Assembly (NCBI RefSeq): GCF_017884005.1
Contig: NZ_QFAY01000016.1
Location: forward strand, 1-14,427
DNA from: Streptococcus panodentis
GTDB lineage: Bacteria > Bacillota > Bacilli > Lactobacillales > Streptococcaceae
DNA length: 14,427 bases
Direction of reading: 5' to 3'
Shown here: piece after piece, positions 6,821 through 13,309 of the stretch
Position numbering within the stretch: position 1 is the stretch's first letter
Layout: every line of letters starts with the position of its first letter
The notes under the pieces: model-generated
Seen by the model: only the letters and a program-made list of their open reading frames with translations
Database searches by the model: none
What the model was told of the DNA's origin: nothing
Translations under genes and position numbers: made by a program

Positions 6821-8482
6821 CTAAATATCCCGCGGATTGATGGCGTTCGGAATATCTTTGACTTTTTCCCATTCCTGGCCGACTAAGCGGTGGCCTGTGC
6901 CTACACCGACATAGTCATTCGGTGAGTTGACAGCTGAGATGACATTCCATTCCTTATCAAAAATAGCGGAAGTCTGCAAGAAATCTCCGGCCACCCGCTG
7001 CTTGAAAAGATTAAGCAGTTCAGTCGCCACTTCTGGAAAGCCATTGTTGGCCAGAGCCTTGATCAAATCAGCTCCTTGTACGCCGCGCTCCAGTATGCCT
7101 TGGGCTGCCTTGATGTCCTCAACCTTGTCGCGTTCAGGCATATCTTTGGAGCCGTGAGCATAGGTGGCCGCTTCGACTTCTTCATCGGTAATCGGCGGCA
7201 GACCTAGGCCTTTAAAGAGGGCCTGCATCACACGCGCAGCCTTATTTCTGACCTTGACCACTTCTTCTTCACGGACTGGCCTCAGACCGCCATCCACCCG
7301 CAGGTCCCGCTGCAGGACATTGTAGTCATCAAAATCCTCCGCATCCCAGTTGGAACCAGCAAACATATTATCGTAGTTCGGTGTTGCTGAATAGCCGGAG
7401 TTGATAAAGTCCGTTCCTGGAGCAAACTGCATCAGAGTTCTGACAGAACGCCGCAGGTCTGAATGGGTAAAGGTCTGGTCATTTGAGGAAGCACATTCCA
7501 AGTCCAGCATACTGGCAATCAGGTTTTCCGCTACGACTGCACGGATACCGCTAGGCACCGCTGCTGGAATACCGATACAGCTGACAGAGCCATTTTGGGT
7601 GCCTTGCACGCCGGCTGCCTTAGTGACATACAAACAGCGGGCTTCCAGGTAGAGCATGGACTTGCCTTCTGCCTGACCCATCTGGACTTCAGAGCCGGTT
7701 CCGGAAGTAAAGCGCATTTTCAGACCGCGGGAAGCATAGGCTGAGGCCAGAAAAGCCTTGGACCAAGGCGTATCATCGCCGTCTGTAAAGACATCTTCCG
7801 TACCATAAACAGAAATCGTTTCAGCATAGGCCGTAAAACCACGCATCCCAAAGTCCAGCTCGGTAGCTTCTTCCAGCGAGCACTGGGTCAGGACACCCGG
7901 GCGGCCGACCTGAGAGCCAATCATCAAGGACAGGGCGTTAAAGGGCGCATAGCGAACCACGGCAACCGTTGTCTCTTGCTCGGCAAAACCGCGCAGGGCT
8001 CCTTCTGCAGCATCCGCAGCAATCTGTACGGGATTGTCATTGACATTGGTGACATGGGCCTGTGTTGCCGTCTGCTTGCGGGTTCGCATCTTTTGCAGAC
8101 ACATCATGATTTCAACCACATTCATCTGATTGACAACCTCGACAATCTTAGCCGGTGTCATGGCCTTGGTCAACTGGATGATTTCTGTCCGCGGCACATG
8201 GGGTGTCAATATTTTATTGGCAATGTCGCGGGAATCCATTTGAACAACTTCCTCTGCCCGGCTCAAGTCAATCCCGTAGTTGGCAATAAACTGATCAATT
8301 AGGTCAAATTCTTCTTTTGCTTTTCCGTCCAGCTCAACCACTCGGCCATTTTCTATCTTAATGCTGGGTTTGGGATCGTTGGGGCTTTCCATAGCCACCA
8401 GTCCTTCCTCTACCCATTCTGTTACAAAGCCGTCTTGATTAATTGGGCGTTTGCTTAATACTTCAAAACGTTTAGATCTCAT
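6821..8482 (-). CDS. pduC: B12-dependent propanediol/glycerol dehydratase large (alpha) subunit (PduC)
   Basis: 553-residue catalytic TIM-barrel subunit that converts 1,2-propanediol to propionaldehyde, or glycerol to 3-hydroxypropionaldehyde, by an adenosylcobalamin radical mechanism. Its length and register match Klebsiella diol dehydratase exactly. The residues known there to bind potassium or metal and substrate all fall at the same numbers: Q141 and H143 (QAH), E170, E221, Q296, D335 and S362. The adjacent residues S301 and Q336 are the diol-dehydratase-type choices, which mildly favours propanediol as substrate, although most such enzymes also take glycerol. The ATG start gives the family N-terminus [13 protein letters not shown], with GGGAG upstream. 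It follows pduB by 20 bases and leads directly into pduD and pduE. Confidence 0.97.
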   Translation of the reverse strand: MRSKRFEVLSKRPINQDGFVTEWVEEGLVAMESPNDPKPSIKIENGRVVELDGKAKEEFDLIDQFIANYGIDLSRAEEVVQMDSRDIANKILTPHVPRTEIIQLTKAMTPAKIVEVVNQMNVVEIMMCLQKMRTRKQTATQAHVTNVNDNPVQIAADAAEGALRGFAEQETTVAVVRYAPFNALSLMIGSQVGRPGVLTQCSLEEATELDFGMRGFTAYAETISVYGTEDVFTDGDDTPWSKAFLASAYASRGLKMRFTSGTGSEVQMGQAEGKSMLYLEARCLYVTKAAGVQGTQNGSVSCIGIPAAVPSGIRAVVAENLIASMLDLECASSNDQTFTHSDLRRSVRTLMQFAPGTDFINSGYSATPNYDNMFAGSNWDAEDFDDYNVLQRDLRVDGGLRPVREEEVVKVRNKAARVMQALFKGLGLPPITDEEVEAATYAHGSKDMPERDKVEDIKAAQGILERGVQGADLIKALANNGFPEVATELLNLFKQRVAGDFLQTSAIFDKEWNVISAVNSPNDYVGVGTGHRLVGQEWEKVKDIPNAINPRDI

Positions 8483-8502
8483 GACACTTCTCCCTCTTAT
8501 CT

Positions 8503-9204
8503 CTAAATGTAAGATGGCTGTGAATTAGTCGGACTGTCCCCCATAGCTCCCAAGAGTTTCTTACCGACTTCTCGAGCAGAAATGACGGCCTGTCTGACAG
8601 CGCCAGAGTCACCGCTGATAAAGAGGATGACTTCGTTGGAATGGCTGGTGCCTCCGCCAGGAGAAGCATAGCCTAAAACATTGACATTGGCTGCCTTGAC
8701 AGCTGTATCTGCCATAACAACACCAATCGCAGCAGGACCCCCGACAATCAGACCAAAGGCCCGACCGACCTCAGCACCAAAAGCGACCTGACAGGCTGTA
8801 CTGGCACGAGCTGTATACTGCAGTTCAATATGGCCGGCTTCATTGGCATAGACATCACCAAAGGTCCGGTCTACTTCTTTGAGAGTCACTTCAACTGCCC
8901 GCTCAACATCTGATACGTCATCGCCGCCAAAAATAATTAAACTTCCGTGACCGGCACCGCCCTTTGTATCGCGGGGCAGTTCAATTTTGACAATCTCTGT
9001 ATTGGTCGCCTTGACCGCTTCATCTGCAGCCATGATGTGAGGGCCGGCTCCAGTACGGGCACCGACAATCCCCAGTGAGCGGTAGCTCTTTTCCAGCTTC
9101 ATCGCTTCCAAAAGCTGCTGATCCACATTGGCAATGACAAGGCCAATGGTGTCACCTGTCGGATTGACACCGACAAATTCTGTAATATTGCATTGATTTT
9201 CCAT
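8503..9204 (-). CDS. pduB: BMC shell protein PduB (tandem-BMC trimer, short PduB'-like form)
   Basis: 233-residue shell protein with two permuted BMC domains (roughly 15-115 and 120-225) that forms trimers in the flat faces of the compartment. Signature stretches include ARTGAGPHIMAADEAVKATN (49-68), PRDTKGGAGHGSLIIFGGDD, DRTFGDVYANEAGHIELQY and ISGDSGAVRQAVISAREVGK. It corresponds in length and start to Salmonella PduB', the internal-start product, and lacks the 37-residue N-terminal extension of full PduB. An in-frame TAG at 9226-9228 rules out an undetected extension. AAAGGAG lies seven bases before the ATG. It opens the pduBCDEGH block after a 687-base gap and carries a cre-like site about 37 bases upstream, so it is probably the first gene of a transcript. 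Confidence 0.95.
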   Translation of the reverse strand: MENQCNITEFVGVNPTGDTIGLVIANVDQQLLEAMKLEKSYRSLGIVGARTGAGPHIMAADEAVKATNTEIVKIELPRDTKGGAGHGSLIIFGGDDVSDVERAVEVTLKEVDRTFGDVYANEAGHIELQYTARASTACQVAFGAEVGRAFGLIVGGPAAIGVVMADTAVKAANVNVLGYASPGGGTSHSNEVILFISGDSGAVRQAVISAREVGKKLLGAMGDSPTNSQPSYI

Positions 9205-9240
9205 AAGATAGCTCCTTTGGCTAGCCTAGCAAAGATTTAT

Positions 9241-9255
9241 ATAAAGCGCTTACAT
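9241..9255 (-). promoter_or_regulatory. Candidate catabolite-responsive element (cre) upstream of pduB
   Basis: On the minus strand the sequence reads ATGTAAGCGCTTTAT, matching the CcpA cre consensus WTGNAANCGNWNNCW at all but one defined position (A for C at position 14), around a palindromic AAGCGCTT core. It ends 37 bases before the pduB start. Known family behaviour would be CcpA-mediated repression of the pduB-ackA block when a preferred sugar is present. Seen as a motif only; binding is inferred. Confidence 0.5.
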
Positions 9256-9458
9256 TTTATCTTCTGCTCCTCCGCTTTCACTTCCATCACACTCCGATAG
9301 GTTTGCAGGCAGACTGATTTACAATAGGTTTGTTCTTACTCTTTGAAAATCGAAGATAGGGCTAAGCTAAAAGCACTCGGCTTCGTATAGTCTATCGTTT
9401 GATTCACAAGCCGCTTGCTTTGACATCCAGAGAAAGGCGAGTGAACGACATGTGGGAT

Positions 9459-9513
9459 AAAAACAGAAAGAGGATTCGCAGTACAAAACTGTAGCTTCTT
9501 TTAGTACTTTCTG
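9459..9513 (-). terminator. Possible intrinsic terminator or attenuator in the eutQ-pduB gap
   Basis: On the minus strand CAGAAAG (9513-9507) pairs with CTTTCTG (9470-9464) and is followed at once by TTTTTAT. The enclosed 36 bases contain a second arm pair (AGTAC near 9508 with GTACT near 9480), flanked by AAAA/TTTT. The outer stem is only 7 bp around a large loop, so this is weaker than a standard terminator. If real it ends the eutQ transcript or attenuates a longer transcript before pduB. Confidence 0.25.
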
Positions 9514-9891
9514 ATAGAATAAGATTGGCCAATTCTAAGAGAGCAGCAGCCTGCAAGAAAAGCACTTGAAAGGCAAGGCTCTCAAGATTCAGCCATTTTG
9601 GTACAGGTAGCAGACGGCAGAACTTTTCGCAGGGTACTCCATCTTCTATCTGTTTTTTTTATAGCAAACCACAGCACCGTTTTCTCCCACGTAAGAAAAT
9701 CAAAATCAGACTAAACAGCGAGATGCAGGCAAAACTTGAGTTAGGCTCTTTGATGCAGGCTGCCTTTTTTGATTCTCAGCCTCCCTGCCTCGCTTTCTCA
9801 TTTCTAGGTCCGGTCTGTCGGATCTAATGAAAGTTGGTTTTGATTTGCAAAGTGTCTAAGCACTGTGCTGCAGTTGTATCTTTACTCCGGA

Positions 9892-10344
9892 TTACTGATT
9901 CTGCCAGTCAGCCGGATAGGTCACATAGACAAAGCGTGCCTTATCCTTGACAGAGAACTGAATATCGCTGCCTTTGGGGATATAGAGAATTTCTCCCGGA
10001 CCTGCGCTCATCAGCTCGTCGCCGACGATAATATCCAGCCGGCCTTCAATCACATAGTCCACTTCGTCATAGTCCAAATGCCAAGGGAAGGTGGTCTTTT
10101 CCATGGTCATCAGCCCCAAACCCAGTCTCGGACTTTCATCCAGAGTCAGCAAATCTCTGGTATAGACTTGGTGGTCGGGATTGCCGGTATCCAGCCGGTC
10201 TTCCGGCCGGACATCTAAGCCGGGCAGGGCAATCGAAGCAACTCCTGCCTTGCTGACTTTCTTCTCTCCCGCTCCCGCAGCTAATTCTTCCAATAAAATT
10301 TTACGGACTAATGCTTCCACGTCTGAACGATTTACATCTGTCAT
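9892..10344 (-). CDS. eutQ: EutQ-like cupin protein with an N-terminal targeting-like helix
   Basis: 150-residue protein whose C-terminal half is the EutQ cupin: PRLGLGLMTME (72-82), FPWHLDYDEVDYVIEG (86-101), GEILYIPKGS (117-126) and the terminal RFVYVTYPADWQ (137-148). EutQ of Salmonella is about 229 residues and has been reported to have acetate kinase activity and a link to compartment assembly. This version lacks the usual N-terminal region and instead starts with an amphipathic helix (VEALVRKILLEELAAG, 9-24) and a short linker, resembling an encapsulation peptide. The ATG at 10342-10344 has GGAGG upstream, 15 bases after eutH. It is the last gene before the long gap. Whether it keeps EutQ enzymatic activity cannot be judged; the cupin fold itself is well supported. 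Confidence 0.88.
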   Translation of the reverse strand: MTDVNRSDVEALVRKILLEELAAGAGEKKVSKAGVASIALPGLDVRPEDRLDTGNPDHQVYTRDLLTLDESPRLGLGLMTMEKTTFPWHLDYDEVDYVIEGRLDIIVGDELMSAGPGEILYIPKGSDIQFSVKDKARFVYVTYPADWQNQ

Positions 10345-10359
10345 ATCCTGCCTCCATTT

Positions 10360-11460
10360 CTAGCTTTCTGCTTCTTTTTTCGTCAAGAAGAATGCCAGCA
10401 GCACAGCAGTAATACCGCCGACAAATTTACCAATCATCATCGGCACAATCATTTCCGGTTTTTGACCGGCTGTGAAGCCCAGATGGTCGCCGATAACAAA
10501 GGAAGCAGATACGGCAAAAGCCACATTGATAATCTTACCGCGCCTGTCCATATCTTTAAGCATTTGGAACATAGCGATATTATTGGCCAAAGAAGCCACC
10601 AGACCGGCAGCGCCGACTTCATTCATGCCCAGAGATTTTCCGATAGCGGACAGGGGTTTGTTAGCTACCTTGGTAAAGACAGCGACCAGCCCGAAAGCTC
10701 CAGCCAGAGTGACCGCAATCGTTCCGACTACTCCGAAGGCTTCTGTCAGTTTTTCCGCTCCTACCGGATAAAGGCTGTTGAGCCATTCATTGCCAGTCAG
10801 GAGCTGAGCTGCACCAAAGGCCAGACCCAGAGTCGCCAGAATGACAATAATCTTACCAAAGATTTCAAAACCTTTAATCATGCCGTTTGGCGCCAGCAGC
10901 AAACCGACAAAGATCAGTCCGGACACAATGATAATCGGTATCAGATTGACCAAGAGGGTGCCAAATGACAGCCCCGGTACGAAGAGTCCGCCCAAGAGAC
11001 AGCCGATTGGAACAGTCACCAGACCATAGAGAATGCCCCGTGCCAATAGAGGACGGTCGTCTTTTTCGATGATGCCCAATGCCACCGGAATTGTAAAGAC
11101 AATGGTCGGACCCATCATGGAGCCCAAGACAAAGGCTGCAAAATTTCCAACTGCTGGATCCTGCGCCAGACTAAGAGCCAGAGGAGCCCCCCCCATATCA
11201 TTTGCGATAAAAGTTGTCGCAAAGATAGAAGGGTCAGCTCCTACCAAGCCGTAAAGCGGTACAATTACAGGCTTGAGCACATCGGCCAAGAGCGGAGCAA
11301 TCACCATAATCCCAGCCATGGAGAGAGCCAAAGCTCCCATAGCCATGATTCCTTCTTCAAATTTTTCACTCAGTCCCAGCTTACCGCCGATACATTTATC
11401 CACAGCACCAGCCAGCATAAAGAGGACCATAATGTAAATGATAATTTTATCTACACTCAT
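10360..11460 (-). CDS. eutH: EutH-family ethanolamine transporter
   Basis: 366-residue integral membrane protein of the EutH family, with about ten hydrophobic segments. Recognisable family segments are EEGIMAMGALALSMAGIMV (35-53), the LGSMMGPTIVFTIPVALGI stretch (112-130), VTVPIGCLLGGL (148-159), LVASLANNIAMF (287-298) and FVIGDHLGFTAG (321-332). Known EutH proteins carry ethanolamine across the inner membrane, mainly at low pH when the protonated form dominates. It is shorter than the 408-residue E. coli protein because loops and the C-terminal tail are reduced. The ATG at 11458-11460 lies 20 bases after pduN, with AAGG upstream. No ethanolamine ammonia-lyase genes are in the window, so ethanolamine must be handled by genes elsewhere, or this copy moves another amine or alcohol. 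Confidence 0.93.
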   Translation of the reverse strand: MSVDKIIIYIMVLFMLAGAVDKCIGGKLGLSEKFEEGIMAMGALALSMAGIMVIAPLLADVLKPVIVPLYGLVGADPSIFATTFIANDMGGAPLALSLAQDPAVGNFAAFVLGSMMGPTIVFTIPVALGIIEKDDRPLLARGILYGLVTVPIGCLLGGLFVPGLSFGTLLVNLIPIIIVSGLIFVGLLLAPNGMIKGFEIFGKIIVILATLGLAFGAAQLLTGNEWLNSLYPVGAEKLTEAFGVVGTIAVTLAGAFGLVAVFTKVANKPLSAIGKSLGMNEVGAAGLVASLANNIAMFQMLKDMDRRGKIINVAFAVSASFVIGDHLGFTAGQKPEMIVPMMIGKFVGGITAVLLAFFLTKKEAES

Positions 11461-11480
11461 AACTTTACCTTAGTTTCTAA

Positions 11481-11759
11481 TTATTCTTCATCACTTTGAT
11501 ATTCGACCTTGTCGATAATCGCCACTACGACCATATCTACCGGAATATTGGCCTTATTCAGGCTCATGCGGGCAGAACTGCCGGTTGTGACCATGACCTG
11601 ATCGCCTTCGCCTGCACCGATGCAATCAGCTACAATAACCAGAGCTGGGTCGCTTTGATGTTCATTTAGCTGCCGTTCGACCACTAAAAATTTCAGACCG
11701 TTCAAATTTTCATCTTTTCTAGTAGCCCAGAGGCTTCCTTTCACTTTACCAACAAACAT
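11481..11759 (-). CDS. pduN: BMC vertex protein PduN (EutN/CcmL family)
   Basis: 92-residue pentameric bacterial microcompartment vertex protein that caps the corners of the polyhedral shell. It has the EutN/CcmL features: start MFVGKVKGSLWAT, FLVVERQL (24-31), VIVADCIGAGEGDQVMV (41-57), GSSAR (60-64) and VVVAIIDKVE (77-86). The ATG at 11757-11759 has AAAGGAG nine bases upstream. A TTG three codons earlier lies inside that ribosome binding site and is rejected. It starts 14 bases after pduM and precedes eutH by 20 bases. Length agrees with Salmonella PduN (91 residues). Confidence 0.93.
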   Translation of the reverse strand: MFVGKVKGSLWATRKDENLNGLKFLVVERQLNEHQSDPALVIVADCIGAGEGDQVMVTTGSSARMSLNKANIPVDMVVVAIIDKVEYQSDEE

Positions 11760-11773
11760 CCCTACCAACTCCT

Positions 11774-12394
11774 TTATTCTATTATTCTAATTTTATGGCG
11801 CTTGAGATAATCTCTGGCCAGAGCCGTCACAATCATGCCCTTGTCCATCCGGAATTCGTCCCCTTGGCGCAGACCCATTTCCTTCAGCCTGCCCTCTGTT
11901 ATCAGACGGGTCTTGGCAGCAGGACCGCTGCAAGCCGAAGCAGCTGCCTGCTGTTTTTCCTGACTGGGCGCCAGAACAGCTAAGAGGCGGTCCTTTTCAT
12001 AAAAGCACAGGCCATACCGTTCCAGCTTAGCTTTCTGCTGCTGCAGTTCCCGATAGAGGAGAGCCTTGGCAGACTGTTTGTACTGATTGACACGGAAGGA
12101 TTCAAGCGGTGCCAACACTTCCTTGCCAGCCAGCAGAGCGCTCAGCAGGAGAGTTTCTGCTTCATTGATTGGACAGAGCGAGGCAATTCTCAGATAAGCA
12201 TCCAAGCTCAGATTTTCCGCCAGCAGGCAGTCGGCCTCTTCCGCATCCTGAGTCAGCTGGTAGCCCTCACTCAGCAGCAGCGAGGCTGTGCTTTCCTGGC
12301 CCAGCAGATAGATGCGCTTGGCCTGAGACGCCTGCTGAAGGTTTTCTAAGAGACGGTCTGTAATCAGTTGAACAAGTTTATCAATATTTTCCAT
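11774..12394 (-). CDS. pduM: PduM-like microcompartment protein
   Basis: 206-residue protein matched to PduM by position (pduL-pduM-pduN) and by its C-terminal segment, where DKGMIVTALARDYLKRHKI resembles the strongly conserved IVTALARD end of Salmonella PduM (here residues 188-195). Known PduM is needed for normal compartment assembly, but no chemical activity is established. The N-terminus (MENIDKLVQLITDRLLENLQ) is a strongly amphipathic helix like those on PduD and PduL, which suggests lumen-side interaction with the shell. Middle residues are poorly conserved, and this copy is about 40 residues longer than the enterobacterial protein. It begins 27 bases after pduL, with AAAGGG as a modest ribosome binding site. 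The call rests on the C-terminus and context, so it is less sure than its neighbours. Confidence 0.8.
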   Translation of the reverse strand: MENIDKLVQLITDRLLENLQQASQAKRIYLLGQESTASLLLSEGYQLTQDAEEADCLLAENLSLDAYLRIASLCPINEAETLLLSALLAGKEVLAPLESFRVNQYKQSAKALLYRELQQQKAKLERYGLCFYEKDRLLAVLAPSQEKQQAAASACSGPAAKTRLITEGRLKEMGLRQGDEFRMDKGMIVTALARDYLKRHKIRIIE

Positions 12395-12421
12395 TCTGAT
12401 AACCCTTTCTCCCAGCCGGCC

Positions 12422-13051
12422 TCACTTTTTCTTGATGATACGGCCGCGCATTCCCTTTTTGAAACCGCAGGCATTAGCTTCATCATAGTCAATATGCATA
12501 TAGGTTGCAAATTTCGGGCTGACGCGAATCACGACATCATCAAAAATCAGCGGTCGGTCGCCTTCTACCTTAACCTGAACGATTTCATGGTTTTCAACAT
12601 TGGCCTTTCTGGCATCCTCTGGCGTCATATGGACATGGCGCTTGGCAACAATCAAGCCCTTGTCCAGCGCAGTGCACTTGTCGCCGTAGGCCAAAACGAC
12701 ACCCGGTGTTCCATCAATATCACCGCTTTCGCGAATCGGTGCCTTAACGCCCAGCTGCAGGCAGTCGGTCAGGGAAACTTCCACCTGCGAATGCTGGCGG
12801 ACGGGACCCAAAATAACAACATTGTGAAAGGCCCCCTTGGGTCCTACAAGAGTCACCCTTTCCTGACTGGCAAACTGTCCCGGCTGTGATAAATCTTTCG
12901 CTTTTGTTAATTGATAGCCAGGACCAAAGAGGGCCTCTAAATCGCTCTGACTCAGGTGTACATGGCGCCCGCTGGCTTCCACTTCAAAGCTGCCCTGCAA
13001 TTCTTCCTGAACCTTATCAATTACCTTATTTACCAAATTTTCTAAAGACAT
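12422..13051 (-). CDS. pduL: Phosphate propanoyltransferase PduL
   Basis: 209-residue BMC-associated phosphotransacylase, unrelated to Pta, that turns propionyl-CoA (or acetyl-CoA) and phosphate into the acyl-phosphate and recycles CoA inside the compartment. The two PduL domains are clear: GRHVHLS (28-34) and KRHVHMT (137-143), plus MHIDYDEAN. Zinc-ligand histidines at 30, 32, 139, 141 and 186 keep the spacing of the structurally characterised Rhodopseudomonas PduL. Residues 2-19 form the amphipathic encapsulation helix (LENLVNKVIDKVQEEL). The ATG at 13049-13051 gives the standard PduL start; the frame opens further to a GTG at 13093 but that codon lies within the MITE-like repeat and is not preceded by a ribosome binding site. 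The site before the chosen ATG is weak (GAAAGAAG). A 258-base repeat-bearing gap separates it from the EutT-like gene upstream. Confidence 0.95.
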   Translation of the reverse strand: MSLENLVNKVIDKVQEELQGSFEVEASGRHVHLSQSDLEALFGPGYQLTKAKDLSQPGQFASQERVTLVGPKGAFHNVVILGPVRQHSQVEVSLTDCLQLGVKAPIRESGDIDGTPGVVLAYGDKCTALDKGLIVAKRHVHMTPEDARKANVENHEIVQVKVEGDRPLIFDDVVIRVSPKFATYMHIDYDEANACGFKKGMRGRIIKKK

Positions 13052-13078
13052 TGCTGTTCTTCTTTCTCTCTTTATCTT

Positions 13079-13237
13079 AGAACCTGTATTCACGGAGGTG
13101 ATGCTGGCACCTAATGGTCTATTTCCGTCATTCGAGGCAAGGTTTTGCAGGAATACGGGGCGTATTCAAAAAACTCTAACGAAGAATGGCGGAAAAGAGA
13201 CATTTAAATCCAAATAGGATCTATGAATAGAGGTTCT
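13079..13237. mobile_element. MITE-like 159-base nested inverted-repeat element
   Basis: The ends are near-perfect inverted repeats: AGAACCTGTATTCACGGA (13079 inwards) against AGAACCTCTATTCATAGA read from 13237 on the other strand (three or four differences in 18). A second arm pair, TTTCCGTCATTC (from 13122) and GAATGGCGGAAA, sits symmetrically inside, and the centre is a perfect GAATACG-GGG-CGTATTC hairpin. No coding capacity and no clear target-site duplication are visible. It lies wholly between the EutT-like gene stop and pduL start, about 28 bases upstream of the pduL start. Layout is that of a non-autonomous miniature transposable element; family not recognised. Confidence 0.6.
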
Positions 13238-13238
13238 G

Positions 13239-13298
13239 ACTCTTTGAAAATCTCTTCAGGCCTGCCGGCTAATACTCAATGAACATCATCAGCAAACT
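13239..13298 (+). repeat. Dispersed intergenic repeat modules next to the MITE-like element
   Basis: ACTCTTTGAAAATC (13239-13252) occurs identically at 9338-9351, and the ATACTCAATGAAC...AGCAAACT module (13272-13298) recurs at 2566-2589. Together they fill most of the space between the MITE-like element and the stop of the EutT-like gene. They look like remnants of streptococcal small intergenic repeats. Confidence 0.5.
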
Positions 13299-13309
13299 GA
13301 AAGTCTATA

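Larger units (their letters stand above)
9205..9891 (-). other. 687-base non-coding gap / pduB leader
   Basis: No plausible coding frame or ribosome binding site is present other than the one for pduB. On the minus strand, from the eutQ end, it holds a repeat segment (9775-9808) also found upstream of the EutT-like gene, a hairpin with a six-base loop (9805-9826), several T-rich stretches, a perfect palindrome ATTGGCCAAT near 9526-9535, a stem followed by TTTTT (9459-9513), a 14-base ACTCTTTGAAAATC repeat (9338-9351) and a cre-like site (9241-9255). The size and position suit a promoter plus a structured 5' leader for pduB. I could not identify a known riboswitch; the invariant cobalamin-riboswitch box was not seen on either strand. 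Confidence 0.6.

Noticed and set aside
9658..9663. Extended -10 promoter (TGCTATAAA on the minus strand) in the eutQ-pduB gap
   Set aside because: No -35 hexamer at suitable spacing and it would give a leader of about 450 bases; too weak to annotate as a promoter.
9205..9891. Cobalamin riboswitch in the pduB leader
   Set aside because: Expected in a B12-related locus, but I found no credible B12 box or GCCACTG element on either strand; only vague purine-rich similarity near 9690.
13052..13093. PduL extension from a GTG at 13093
   Set aside because: The codon lies in the MITE-like element, preceded by CACCTCC rather than a ribosome binding site; the ATG at 13051 matches the conserved PduL start and targeting helix.
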